DNA of 64,000 bases from Tanypteryx hageni (lineage: Eukaryota > Arthropoda > Insecta > Odonata > Petaluridae). A model generated the notes under the pieces. The model had not been told where the DNA came from and searched no databases. It saw only the letters and a program-made list of their open reading frames with translations. The stretch is taken from the NCBI GenBank assembly GCA_028673005.1, contig CM054116.1, forward strand, positions 133,587,547-133,651,546, read 5' to 3'. Numbering within the stretch: the stretch's first letter is position 1; the number at the start of each line of letters is the position of its first letter. Positions 22,674-34,665 of the stretch are shown here, piece by piece. The position numbers were made by a program, and so were the translations under genes.

Positions 22674-23978
22674 CGAGTGTGATCAATAAATAACGGGAAT
22701 TTTAATTTTTATCAAAAAGTTTTTATTTATTCATCAATATTTATATTGTCCCCTTCGAAGTAATCCCCATCAGATATAATGCACTTATGCTAACGTTTTT
22801 TCCAATCCTCAAAACATTTGTGGAACGCACTTTTTGGTATAGCTCTCAGCTCTTTCTGCGATTTTGTCTTTATCTCCTCTATGGTAGCAAAACTTTGGCC
22901 TTTCAATGTCTTATCATCTTTGGAAACAAAAAAAAAGTCGCAGGGGGCCATATCGGGTGAGTACAGTGGCTGCGGAATCACGATGGTGTTGGTTTTTGCT
23001 AAAAAAATCACGTATTAGAAGTGAAGTGTGAGCCGGTGCGTTATCGTGGTGCAAAATCCACGAGTTGTTTTTCCAAAGTTCTGGTTGTTTTTTCGAATTA
23101 ACTCACGCAAATTACGTAAAACTTGAAGGTAATACTCCTTAGTGACTGTGCAGCCTGGCGGTAAGAATTTGTAGTGAACAATGCCATTGTAATTGAAGAA
23201 AACGGTAAGAACCTTGACATTTGAACGAACCTGGCGTGCGTTTTTGGGTCTTGGCTCTTCAGGAATCTTCCATTGGGATGATTGAGCCTTTGTTTCAATG
23301 TCGTAGCCATACACCCATGTTTCGTCACCTGTTATGACGCGTTTCAATAATTCTGGGTCGTCTGCAACTTGAGCTAACATTTCTTCAGCGATGTTTATGC
23401 GGTTCTGCTTTTGTTGAAAATTCAACAATTTTGGAACAAATTTGGCTGCCACTCGTTTCATGCCCAAAACTTGAGTAAAAATTGCTTCACATGAGCCGTA
23501 TGAGATATCAACTTCCTCTGCAACCACCCTTATAGTAATTCTTCGATTACTAAGCACAATGTCTTTAATTTGTTTCACATTTTCATGTTGATGTGCTAGG
23601 ACGACCAGCTCTCTTCTCATCTTCAACCTCTCCACGGCCTTCTTGAAAACGTTTGTACAATTCATAAACCCTTGTTTGCGACATAGCGTCCTCGCCGAAA
23701 GCCTTTTCCAACATTTGAACCACTTCACTGCACTGCACTGCAACGCAAAATTTAATGCAAATTCTTTGTTCCGTCATTTAAACAATTAAAAAATCGCCGA
23801 ACACACTAAAATTGGTCTTACTTAATTGCTTGCCAGAAACAAACTACACGTCCAATTTGGCTGAAAATTTAGATATACATTATAAACAGTGCTGCCATTG
23901 CTAGGAAAAAAGACAAACTCAATTAAAGAGAAATTGAGCGCGAAATTTAAAAATTCCCGTTACTTTTTGATCACTCCG
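22674..23978 (-). mobile_element. mariner element, 1305 bp, TA target duplication
   Basis: TA lies on both sides (22672-22673 and 23979-23980). Inverted ends of about 30 bp read CGAGTGTGATCAATAAATAA on the left and, reversed, CGGAGTGATCAAAAAGTAAC on the right. Both continue into CGGGAATTTT. Length and layout are those of complete mariners. The single transposase gene runs on the minus strand and is broken by frameshifts, so the copy is inactive, though most of the sequence is intact and the insertion is probably not very old. The subfamily is not assigned. Confidence 0.95.
22790..23777 (-). pseudogene. mariner transposase (D34D), three frameshifts
   Basis: The start ATG at 23777 opens MTEQRICIKFCVAVQCSEVV and a helix-turn-helix region with SQTRVYELYKRFQEG. 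A frameshift follows near 23590 after the linker (AGRPSTST). The middle part holds FVPKLLNFQQKQNR (the WVPHEL-type site, altered) and the first catalytic aspartate in TGDETWVYGYD. A second frameshift near 23085-23100 throws out of frame the stretch that encodes HHDNAPAH, the second catalytic aspartate. A third, in a seven-A run at 23001-23007, restores the frame. The third aspartate is in YSPDMAPCDFF, exactly 34 residues after the second. The intact family protein is about 345 residues, and this relic covers essentially the whole length. Confidence 0.93.
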
Positions 23979-24010
23979 TATTGTTTCATTAAATTTAAAT
24001 TTATTAGTTT

Positions 24011-24360
24011 TATTCGAAGGAAGTGCAATATATTCCCTCTCAAAATTGCGCCATAAACGGACATTTAATTGTCATGTCAACCCTATATAAATAAATTCTG
24101 ATTAGTTCATTATATAAATTTCAGCTAAATTTCAATTTTCTATCTAAAACCTTGATCGAGTTTTAATAACTTTACACTCAGACCAATGAACGGACAACAT
24201 AGCGTATTTTAGCACTTTAGGTATTCCTTCTCGTAAATCCCTCTCCTTCTGTCTTTCTCTCCTTCCCGGATTAAAAACCTTCAAAGCACGCTTAAACCCA
24301 TGAGGATTGGAATAACAATATGATTTCGAGGTTTAACAGTATAATTTCGAACTGTAGGCG
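24011..24360. other. Unassigned AT-rich sequence
   Basis: Nothing recognised between the repeat F copy and the next dispersed repeat. Confidence 0.3.
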
Positions 24361-24371
24361 AAATACGATGA

Positions 24372-24560
24372 ACAGAATAAAAAACCTTTTAACTTTCCCT
24401 TTAAAATGGTATAGATATAAAGGTCGTTAGCCCGTTTTATCTAATTTTAATCTCAAAAAGAAGAAAAGCCTGCACGTCAAAAGTTCGATTTTTACGTGCT
24501 ATCTTATGGGGAATGCAAATCATCCCCTGTAGTAGGACCCTGGACGTTTTTCGTCAAGTT
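24372..24560 (+). repeat. Dispersed repeat H, copy 1 (SINE-like tail)
   Basis: This is similar in direct orientation to 45880-46050. Shared stretches are TTTATCTAATTTTAATCTC, AAAAGCCTGCACGTCAAAAG, GATTTTTACGTGCTATCTTA and TGGGGAATGCAAATCATCCC against the matching words of copy 2. In copy 2 the tail runs into a tRNA-like T-arm complement (CTCCCGGAGTCGAAACCGG), suggesting the minus strand carries a SINE with the tRNA part to the right. Similarity is moderate and the boundaries approximate. Confidence 0.45.
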
Positions 24561-24572
24561 TCTTTCATCTGA

Positions 24573-24574
<2 letters not shown>

Positions 24575-24657
<83 letters not shown>
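24575..24657. repeat. (AT)n(GA)n compound microsatellite
   Basis: About 52 bp of uninterrupted AT dinucleotides pass directly into about 31 bp of GA dinucleotides. A frame reading through it gives Ile-Tyr and Glu-Arg repeats and is an artefact. Confidence 0.97.
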
Positions 24658-24659
<2 letters not shown>

Positions 24660-25484
24660 TTTATTACAAAAACATGTTTGATTATCTCTATCAAAGGAGT
24701 CCTTTTTTATTTTCCAAATAGGATTTAGTAAGCAAATGCGCTATTACCTTCAATGGATTCGTGATCTTTTCAACGTAATTTATTAATTAGTTAGAATATT
24801 GAATTTTTATAAAAACTAACGACACTTGGAATTGGAATAAGTCATTTTTCGTCGATTTGAGCATCTCTTATATAAATGCTACCGTTGGCCAAATATTTTG
24901 CCATCAGTATGTTCCAAGTATACTATGAAGTTAAATTTAAATTAGGCCACGCAACATATTAAGCATATGACGTACTTTTAATTGATAAATTGGAAAATCT
25001 TTTTTCCAGTTTTGAAAACTTCATCCAGCATGGCTATAGTGAATTAATTATGCTCAATCCAAATAACTAGAATACGTGTTTGCTGTAAATGCGATCTTTA
25101 TCACAACAACCGATGTGTTCTCACCGCAGTCAGTTTAATTTGAGCAAGCAAACGCGGGCTCACACAGTAGCATGGGAATCGGCGGAACTCTATATTTGAA
25201 TAAGGCTGTGTCACTACTTGATTGCAATAACGATTTATGAGCATAAGATGAACTAGCATGTTACCCATAAATATGAGAAAATATCCATGATTGCCTCATT
25301 AACCTCGTATGCCATCGCAGGAACGGACAAACTTTTTACGAGACGAGCCGTTTCAGCAGTTGCGAGCGCCTCAAGAGTTGACGTCGATTGTTACTCGAGA
25401 CAGTGCGAGAAATTATATTAGCGAAAGTCGTTATTAAATAATTTTTAGCGCCCTAACTCCTTCGGAAAAGATTTTATACCCATG
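24658..25484. other. Unassigned AT-rich sequence
   Basis: No gene or bounded element recognised. The part from 25100 to 25440 is GC-balanced but carries no frame of note. Confidence 0.3.
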
Positions 25485-25492
25485 GTTTAAGG

Positions 25493-25914
25493 CAGCGTTT
25501 CCCAACCGATGGTTCGCGCACCCCTTGAGGTTCGCGTGAAAAATTTGGTAATGGCGTCCTTTGAACTTTATTGGTTGTAGTATTATTACCAATATTTTAA
25601 TTTCATTCAAATTAGACGCATGGTTTTATTTTAAATTTTTTTCTTATGCTTCAAGAATTATATTTGAATTTTACTAACTATAAACTGATGGCAATATCAG
25701 AGATTCTGATTTAATTGTAAACGTTTAAATACTGTGCTATATAAACTTTTTATTTTTCATGAATTAAACGCGTTCAAAAAGATTTATTTTTACGAAATTT
25801 ACTCTTCATTATTATGGGTTCGCCGGCAAAACTGTTGCAACTCAAGGGGTTCGCGACGAGAAATAGGTTAGCATTAGGGGCTCCTCGCGAAGTGAAAAAG
25901 GTTGGGAACCATTG
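25493..25914 (+). mobile_element. hAT MITE, 422 bp
   Basis: Starts CAGCGTTTCCCAACCGATGG and ends AAAAAGGTTGGGAACCATTG; the reversed right end is CAATGGTTCCCAACCTTTTT. These are hAT-type termini. The flanking 8 bp are GTTTAAGG (25485-25492) and GTTTAAAG (25915-25922), a target duplication with one mismatch. Subterminal GGTTCGCG words occur at both ends (GGTTCGCGCACCCCTTGAGG; CTCAAGGGGTTCGCG). There is no coding sequence. Confidence 0.85.
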
Positions 25915-26079
25915 GTTTAAAGTAACAAGCATGAAATCATCCGTGTTAAATTTCACGATTCACTTTCATAATGACTTCGCTGGCCTTATTTGACCCGCGG
26001 TCCGTAGTTTAGATGCCCGTCTAGACGCGTGCAACACAAAAATTATGGGAAATATTAAAGATTACTATGGACGCGTCGC

Positions 26080-26830
26080 CGTCAACCACCTCCCGTGAAA
26101 TATGGTCCCGGAGCACGCCGCTGCGGGGGGTGGGCGTGGCGGGAAGCGCGATTCAAGTGCACACGGGCGCCTATGAGACCCTCGCCCCTTTTCCGGCGAA
26201 GTAATTTCTCATCTCCGGGCGAACAGTGCGTTTCAACCCACTCACTTCTCGCCTCCCGCGTTATATGAGGTGCAAGGAAGAGACGTAGGGAGGGGGAGAG
26301 CGAGGAATGGGGTGGCGGTCGGGAGGGGGGGGGGGAGAAGTGGGGGCGCCGGTTGAGATGCACTCCTTCACCGAATCGCATGGCCCGCCGGGAGGTCACT
26401 GTCGCATTGCGACGCTCTCTATGTAGTCTCTTCCTGCTTTTCTCTTTCCCCACGCGTCACCTCCCTCTTCCATATCGCTCCCTCTCCACCCCCTCTGAAA
26501 ACCTCCTACTTTACCCTCCCACCTTCCCTCTCACTAAAATCCTTTTAAAAAATACTCACCGGAAGTCTAGTCCGCCGCGGCTCTCAAACCATCCGGAATT
26601 ATTTCTCCTCTGGTGCTATTCCTCTCTCCCATTCCTCCCGGATCTCTCGCGCCGCCACCCCCTCTCCCCCCCCCCCCCCCATCGGGAGACGCTCGCGCCC
26701 CCACTCCAACTTTCCCCTCCTCCCCCTGCAACCCCCGCCCCTGGAGAAAGAGCGCCGGAGATGTAAAGGCAGCGCCATCATAAACAGCATCCGTCACGGA
26801 GTTCCGCACCTTGGACCAGCGATACTCGTG
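26080..26830. repeat. GC-rich strand-asymmetric island with G/C homopolymers
   Basis: CpG-rich, with a 12-13 base G run near 26323-26335 and a long C run near 26667-26681. G+A dominates before about 26350 and C+T after it. Overlapping long frames on both strands (for example 26082-26453 minus, 26353-26766 plus) are Gly/Arg/Pro-rich shadows of composition. It may be a promoter or CpG-rich first-exon region, but no motif proves that. Confidence 0.5.
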
Positions 26831-28200
26831 CGACATGGGGCGAAATGCAGTGCAATAAGGTCACTTTTGGACGACGAGTGCGTGCTATAAGTAAAGGAAT
26901 AAAACTTGCGGACACGCGATCGCAGAACGTAATAATGACCGAACGGAAGATGATACAAAAGTCGAATGCAAAATAAATATTTCTACGTGCGATATTTTTG
27001 GAGCTAAGATGCTTAAGATTTTCCCTACTTCGAGTGCCTCACTTGTTTGCCAAAGTGATTTCGTTACCGAAAAGTATCACGTAACCACGTTTCGCGACTG
27101 CGGTCGCGTTGGGAAACAAAGAAAACAAAATAAATGGCATCGCGAAGTTGTGAACGATTGTCTCACTCGTGCGTATTTACTTGGCAAATAAAATTCGCTC
27201 CACTGCCATAGATTTAACCGAGTTTACTTCCCGAGAGGTTTTTCATGCGGAAAAGTGGCAACTTTATGACACTTGCGACTTCAACACAAAGATTACCGGG
27301 CGTAAGTTTTATTAACAGTTGCTTAACAAGAGAGATTTCATAAGTGTAAATTAAATTGAGAAAATGAACAATAAGAGAACGCATTTACAATATGTAAATG
27401 GTTTTACCTATTCTGGGATCTTTAACGCTAGGGATTTCGAACGGGTCACTATCGGGTTTATTCGATAGGGCTCTCCCGTTGCTATGGTTCTAGTTTGAGG
27501 TGTAAGAGAGGAAGTGAACGAGACGATAATGGCGCTGCAATGATGTATGAAAAAGTGTAATACTGTTAAATATTAAAAAGTATAAAAAGACGTAAAATTC
27601 TGTCGATAGTGTTTTCATTTTATAACAAAATTATTCTGAAAGTTATTGCTTAAAAAAACTCAAGTCAGCCCCAAAATGTAACGAAGTTACTCATAATGCA
27701 ATACCCTCTCTGCATTTTCTCAAGATCTTGTGGAAAAGTACAAGTTGTAATATCGAACACGCCTGAGGCAGTTATGTATCGAAATTATCCATTTGGCCAC
27801 GTGCGATCTGAGTTTGAAACCGTTTTATGTATCAGCCACTGGCCATAATATAAAGCAATCCTAGATGACATTAAACTTAATGCTCGGTTATTCGAAAAAA
27901 ATATTTAATAGCTATTCGATAATATTTAACGTTTTAAAAAACATTTGTTGCATCAATGAAGCTGTATATTACCGTTATGTCATTTAGTGCATAAATTATG
28001 ATTAAATTATGCTATTACATACGCAAAATAATCGACGAAGCGCTTTTCTATAAGAGAACTCATTTACTAAAAGTTGTCACGTGCAATTTTGATGCCCATT
28101 AACCTGGTATTAGGCACAAATTTCGCGATACACGAGCAGCAAGTTTGGAGGGTTTGCACGGACAGCATGTACGTGTTTCTCACTTCGGATGTTTCTCTCG
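26831..28200. other. Unassigned sequence
   Basis: GC-balanced to about 27300, then AT-rich. A TATA-like word (GTGCTATAAGTAAAGG near 26880) follows the GC-rich island but no transcript structure can be inferred. A 60-codon frame at 27009-27191 shows no motif. Confidence 0.3.
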
Positions 28201-28960
28201 CCGCATTCTCGCACTCGCCTCCCTCGGCCATCTTTTTGTTATCTCGCTCATCCCACGAGCGCCTCCCGCTCCTTCCCTTGATTATTCGCATCACTTACTA
28301 ACCATAAAAAGCTGTTCGCGGAGCCGTCCCTCTTCTTATCGGTATCCTACATCTCCGTTCATCTCCATCTCTACCTTTCCGTTTTCTCCTCTCTCTTCCC
28401 TCCATTTTCCTCCATCTCTTTCTGTTCGTCCTCTTCTCCCCTTCTCTGCTATTCTCTACGCCTTCCATCCTTTATCCAACTTTTCCTTCCGCACGCAGAC
28501 GACTTCGCAAATCCCTTGTTTCCTTTCCTATTTATGGCGATCTTTTCCTCTCCCACCCCGAAACTCCATCACGCAACCTGATTTTTTCCACCCGTATCCC
28601 ATATCTTTCTCTTCTCTCTTTCTTTCTCCCATAAACACACACAGACAGACAAAGACACACACACAGACACACTGTATCACTCCCTCTCGATTCAGCTCAT
28701 GGAACTTATTTTTCATTTCTTTTTATGTATTCTCGCCGCACACTTATGCCTCTCAGCTCCTTAATTTCGCTCATTCCCTTGCGCGTCTCTTCTTCTTTTG
28801 TTTCATTCCGTCTCTCCCTTCCTTCCCCACCCTCATATCCTCTCCCCCTACCATCCTTTCTCTCTCTCTCTCACTTTGCCGCCCGGTTTTTTGTTCATTT
28901 TTTTCCTCTAGTTTCCATTCTTTCGGCCCTCGGTGTTGTGATGCTCAGTTCACACAGTTT
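28200..28960. repeat. Long pyrimidine-rich tract with CA repeat
   Basis: The plus strand is dominated by C and T for about 750 bp, with CTCTCTTCC, CTCCCCTT and similar words. An imperfect CA/GACA repeat lies at 28634-28672. This bias leaves a 291-codon frame (28145-29020) open, made of Ser, Pro, Phe and Leu with no domain; I treat it as non-coding. Confidence 0.6.
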
Positions 28961-30160
28961 CGATGGAACATAGCTCATAATTATGTACACCTTCAGTCTA
29001 TACTTCACATTTATATTTAACTAATCCTGATTTTTTTCTCCTTTCATGTTTTAGGACAGCATTTTGATTGGTCATTAATTGAAGTTATATTTCCATGCGT
29101 ATAGATCTAAGCTCATGAAACCACCTGGTGAATGCTTAGAAATAAAAAAGCGTCGTATGTCTGGTGTAACTTATGGAAGACGTTATTTCTAGATTTACTA
29201 TAAAAGTTATGCAAAGATTTCGCCAAATGTCTTTCACTCCCATTTGACAGACAAAGATATAAAACAAATTTATTAGAAAGAGAATTTTCGAGCTCACTTT
29301 ATGGCCGGAACAAATTTACAAATTATGTATTTTCAATAAGGAGATTGGGGACCTTTTTGTGGCTATTAGTTGCACATAGTAGTCAGTAACATAGATTGTA
29401 AATATATAAACAAGCTTTAGTCAAACGAATTAGTGTACTTTTCTCTCTATTAATTTTTCTTAAATACATTTAATTTCATTGAAATAATTTACTGTATTAT
29501 TTTTATAAATTTATCTAAAACTGAGACTATAAATCTGCTTCGCTTTCTATAGAAAACGTTATATCTAACATAAAACAATTACCTTGTCTTGTAGCTTTAC
29601 AGTGACTCGTGAAAAAATATCTTAAACTATGCTAATTTAATCACTACAAAGTAAAGGAAGGAATTCAAGTTAAATTTATACATCCTGTAAAAATGGCGGT
29701 AATGTTATTGGAAACTCTTTCTACCTAGAAATATCTAACTACATACACATTTTACGTTTGGCTCTTTATAGAAAAAATTTACTATTGGTTATGCAGGCTT
29801 ACGGTGAAATTAAATTGATTCAAATTTATCGAAAATATCAGCATGTAATTTAATAAAATCAATCAAATGCATAAAATATGTTATATATACTGGATTATGA
29901 TATAACTTTAGTAAATATCGTTTGCACGAGCAAATCGTTTAAAAATAGAAAGATAGCATAACTTAAAACCTGCCGTTGAGACTTTTTCAAAAATATTATT
30001 CTCTAACGGAAAACACACGAGAAGTCCGTCAACACTAAAAACAATCGCACCAATAATTTTGCTATATCTTTGTCTTAGCGCAAAAGGAACCTCCTGTGCA
30101 GAAAGTTTTTCCACGATACAGTTCCACCACCTCGAGAAACAAGTTTTATCCTTCACTCCA
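28961..30160. other. Unassigned AT-rich sequence
   Basis: No gene, RNA or bounded repeat recognised. Confidence 0.35.
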
Positions 30161-31400
30161 ATTTTTACGACCCCTTTTCCTCCCTCTTTCTCCCTCCCCT
30201 TTCCGTCATCTCGCCTCCCACCCACTACCCCCTTCGGATCCATCTCTGGGGCGACGAGGGCGATATTGTGCCTCCGGGGCGTTCCTACATCACTGCACCA
30301 CTCAGGGTCCTCCTCCCTCCACACCCTTTCTACTTTCCTCCATCTTCTCTCTCTCTCTCTCTCTCTCCCGTAACAAGGAAACCTAGAGGAGTGGGCCCAA
30401 CCGTTAACCCCTCTACCTCCCATCCTCACTCACCTCTCTCCCTCCCCCCTCACCACCTCCATTCTCCTCTGCTCCGTCGATTTTTACGAGTCGCCCGCGT
30501 TTGTATCCTTTCAGGTGAGGGGGAATAAGGAAGGAGTCCTTGGGGGGAAGGTAGGAATGGAGGATGTGTGGGGGAGGGAGGGAGGAGGGAGAACAGGCGT
30601 GTGTGGTAGGGGTTTTTAGGTGGAGAAAGGGGAGAGGGAATAAAAAGGAGAGTGGAAGGGAAGGTGAGTAGGTGTCTTCGGCCATTTCTCCGCCTCACCT
30701 CCCGACCCTCAACTCGACGTTAGCGATAATCCCTCCGAATGGACGCCGAGGCTGCTTCTCTCTCTCTCTATCCTTGGGCCGTGGAAATAATAAAAAACGC
30801 CTTCTCCACCTCTCTGAAGGGAGAAGTATCCATCCGTGACGATCACGCGTGATTCCTCTAAACCCTCCGCAAGAGGAGTGCAACGTGCCCCGCGCCGTGG
30901 TGGATATCTCGAGTAGTGATGGGTCGAACGAGGAAGAGAGGAGGAAGAGGAGAAATGTTAGGGGTAGGGAGAGCTAGAGAGGTGTGAGAGAGTGCGACGT
31001 GTGTGTATGTGTTCGGGGAATGCGTGTGTTCACGTCGTGGGGCGAATGGGAACGCGGAGGGCGACAAAATGGGGGTTGAGTTTTTGGTAAGGAGAGGAAG
31101 GGGAGAGGGTGCAGCGGGAGGAGAGGGGAGGTGGTTGGGGCGGTTGTTCTCTCTCTCTCTCTCTTAAAGGAGGACGAGGGATATCCAATTTTAGTGCCGG
31201 AGGGAGGGAGGTGGGTCGAGGAGGGAGAGCCGAGGTGAAGGCATAAAAAAATCGAGAGGGAGGAGGGTTTGGAGGGGGGCGGAGGGTTGGAGGGGAGGGA
31301 AGAGGGATAAAAGGGAGGCGGCGGGTTTAAGGAATGAGGCGCAAACTTTCATCTCAAAGAGAGAGAGAAGGATGTGAAAACGTATGTTATTATATAGGAA
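30160..31400. repeat. Pyrimidine-then-purine island with (CT)n tracts
   Basis: The plus strand is C/T-rich from about 30160 to 30470, with a (TC)n run at 30346-30368. It is G/A-rich from about 30510 to 30670 and again from 30920 to 31310, with a second (CT)n run at 31147-31164. CpG-containing segments (30690-30910) lie between. Opposed strand bias makes the two arms partly complementary. Open frames here (for example 29908-30429 minus) are composition driven. Confidence 0.55.
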
Positions 31401-34400
31401 GTACTTCCTCATAACGGGGAAAAAAAACTTTTGAGATGCAAAGATGAATGCGGAGGTGTATTTTCTCGACGCAAAATAGTTGGAAATGGTAAATAATAGT
31501 CGAAGACAAAAGCCGAATTGTTTTTTTACCTATTAATTGGCTTTTCTCGTTGTAAGCCTCATGGAGCAGATAGAAAGGCTCATTTTATATACCGGTATGG
31601 CGGTCGATCCCAAACAAGAGAAAAGTAAACTGCCTTTGTTTTCGTATCGAGTAATAATAAAAAAATCCTTGCTTCGAACAGTTTGATGAATAATGAGAGG
31701 AGTAGGGATGCTTTGTTGTCCTAATCAATATTCTACGGCGCCATTTTCTTCGGTATTGCACTTGCTCTGACATTACTTCCTTTAATTAACTTAATAATAA
31801 GAAGGGGATTTTAATTTACTTTTGGACATCCTTGATTTTTATCAGGCATAATTCACCTTATCAACATTTGTATCATAGCCGATTGAGCCGTTTTCATAGA
31901 TTTTATAGAGGTTTCTGAATTTCCCGTCCTTCATAATGGACCGTAGGCGTTTATGTTTGTAATAGTCTGTTTCCTGTGGCTGACGAAGGACTGAGGTTCC
32001 TCACGACCGTGAGTCCTTTGTTGAAAAGCGATCGGAAGTCACTCCGCAGCAACTCACTGACGATGTCATCGCTCTGACGCTAAGAACGCCGAGCTGGACA
32101 CGCGACTCCCATGCTGGACCATTCATCAGAGACGTAAAGTGATGGCCAAAGGTCACGGCTGTGACCACCCCTCCGTGTCCCGAGGTCAGTCAGACTGCGC
32201 CGTGCGGCTCATGGTGGCCCGCAGGAAATGAGCTGTAACATCCATGTGGGGATATGGAGAGGTTGGAGGGAAAAATGGAGAGAGAGAGGGAAAGTCTCCT
32301 AAAAGGCCGTTTCCTGACATGCAAGCAGATTGAAATATTTCATGGAACTTCTTGGATCAACTCAATAGCCAAAATAAATTTTGGTCGGCGAGTGCAGAAG
32401 GAGCCCTTCAGAAAATACACCACATTATTTAGTATTCTGGTTATTTTGAAAATTTCGCGATGATCGTAAGATGAAAACTAAAAAAAGCATTTGCTGTAAC
32501 AAAGGCAGGAATCATCCGAGCCAACTTAACTTTGAGCTGTTTCAGTGGTCTGATGATCCAATATATTTTTTCACCATTTCCTGTCGCGTGAGGATTGCAT
32601 TCGATCGTAGGCAAGGAACGTGCTTTCCAACAATTTTCTCTGAAGCTCCGCATAAAAAAATCAGAAACGTTGCGTGTCTTTGGATCGATTCATCGCTCTC
32701 TTTCCTCGATAGATAGCGAGAATCCACCTTCGAACAGAAAAACGAACTCAATCCTTCCTATGGACGAAATCTCTCCGTGTTTGCTGGAATAATTTGAAAT
32801 TTATTTCAAAGAAGTGAACTTTGACCTTATTCTAAAAAGACTGTACTGGCTCTACTATTTTATTGGTTATTAAAACTATTTTACGTTTCATGAGTAAAAA
32901 ATTTACTAAACCATCTGATACAAGAGAAAAATACAACATTACGTTTTAAAATACGCGATGAGTCTATTTTGACACCGTATTGCGCCCATTTTTTGCGAAT
33001 AAAATTTTTATAGTTTCCTCACTTTGAGCGAGGAATTTTCTGGGATCAGGAGAGAAAAGAAAATGTAATAGAAGAAAAGTTTTCGGAAACCAAACAAAAA
33101 GTGGCGGGGAAAAATATTCCACTTCTCCGGAATTCGTAATTTGAGAAGTGGCATCGATTAATGGAACTTAATTTTGTAAATGGAGTATCGCTGTCCAATT
33201 CGTCGAGTAAATCTTTCTAGATTTCTAACATGCACTCCATTGAAATTCAAAGCTCTCAAGTGCTCCGGACCTAATTGTAGGTGGCGTCGAATTTTTCTCG
33301 AGCTATCCAGAATTCATTACCGTGCACTCTATCGGATATGCGAATCGCAAACAGTAATGAGACTTCATCGAGTAAGTTAAAAATTGGCTCACTTTTAGAC
33401 GTCGAGTGCCCTAACGGAGGGTCTTTTCATCGCCATTTTCCCCAGCATGGGCTGCTTTCCACTCACCTAGAGGTTGAACCTCCTGAGATCGCCTTTCCCT
33501 CTCTTTTCCCGTTATTTCCTGATCCACCAATACTTTTGAAAGATTCTCTTCAGCTCCTGCCAAATGTGGCGTCAAAATTAATGTGTTGAAAGATCGAGAT
33601 CCGGGCCTCCCTTGAAGCAACCGATTTTCAATTTTGGGACAGAATTATCGATTTCGATAATGATAGTACGTTCCATATCAACGCTTAAGTCAATCGCTGT
33701 ACTCGCGAAATAATCACGCTTAAACTGTCGAATTGTTGCTTTAACATACTGCGGAAACAAGTTTGTTTTATCGTTTATGATGGAATATTTTTACATTATT
33801 GTTATCTTCAAGTTGTTATGAATCGTCTAATATAAAACAAGTGAAATAAATCCACTAATTAAATAATATATTTAAAAATAATTTCAGTCTAATCCAAACT
33901 TCGTTCGAAATTTTTCTTGAAACATGATTAGTGTTGTGCGCAGCCTCTTGAAACCTTGGATTCTATTGAGGAATGATGTGAGAAAGGAACGTAAGATAAT
34001 TAAATTTGATTCGTTAAATAAAAGTAAAATAATTAAATGCAACGTTTTACACCAGCACCACAAGTTTTACTGTCTTAGAATTATGACGTTACTAGCGTAG
34101 TAGCCCGTCAAAATGACTGGTAATCGTGAATGTAATTCCAAATAAAAGAGTTCAAGATATGGACCATTCCTAAGCATGAATTCAAAATTGTAATATCATC
34201 AATAAACCCGTGACTCCTTCTCAACGTTTAATTATTCCCAAATTATTTTAGACAACATCGTTATTATGATACTTGGATTATTTTAGTTGGAATCAAATCC
34301 TAGAATCTATAATAAGATTTTAGATATTTTAAAGTCATAAACTGCAACCACTCATGCATGTTCAACATTTCAGCAATGAATTCTAACTAAAAACGCCTGA

Positions 34401-34665
34401 AAAAGGGTGATGGATGGACACTTGTGCAGTTTTAGATAAGATAGATTAAAAATTGACTTGATTAACTTAATCGGACTTTTTCCTTCTACAATCCGAGCCG
34501 ATGTTCTTCGTGTAATTGTCACTTCACAGTATTTTCATTTGAGTGAATCAATCCTTACTGAACATGGTTCAGACAAAGGATATAAGCACATCGATTGATA
34601 ATTGTGAATTAGTCTTAACCAATTTTCTGATTTACTGTAAAATTCAGAAAATTTCTTGTCTTTTT
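31401..34665. other. Unassigned sequence; GC-balanced block at 31970-32240
   Basis: No gene recognised. At 31984-32141 a plus-strand frame without an in-frame ATG is open for about 52 codons (reads EVPHDRESFVEKRSEVTPQQ, then LTDDVIALTLRTPSW). It is followed by GACGTAAAGT, a passable splice donor. The base composition there is richer in GC than its surroundings. It could be an orphan exon but I recognise no family. Short overlapping frames at 32254-32792 and 33180-33760 occur on both strands and are not convincing. The remainder is AT-rich. Confidence 0.3.

Larger units (their letters stand above)
22617..24010. repeat. Repeat F, copy 3, split by the mariner
   Basis: The left flank reads CTGGAACATACTATAATGTG, then TCAGTCCACATAAAATA. 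The right flank continues TATTGTTTCATTAAATTTAA. Joined, these match the uninterrupted F copy at 17698-17822 (CACATAAAAGTTGGTTTCAT, TAATAATTATTTCAATTTT). The mariner therefore entered F at a TA. Confidence 0.6.

Noticed and set aside
22818..23018. Plus-strand frame across the mariner
   Set aside because: Antisense shadow of the transposase C-terminus.
26082..26836. Overlapping Gly/Arg/Pro-rich frames on both strands
   Set aside because: Homopolymer and GC-bias artefacts with no conserved motif.
28145..29020. 291-codon plus-strand open frame
   Set aside because: Lies wholly in a pyrimidine tract, composed of Ser, Pro, Phe and Leu runs with no domain; stop codons are depleted simply because purines are scarce.
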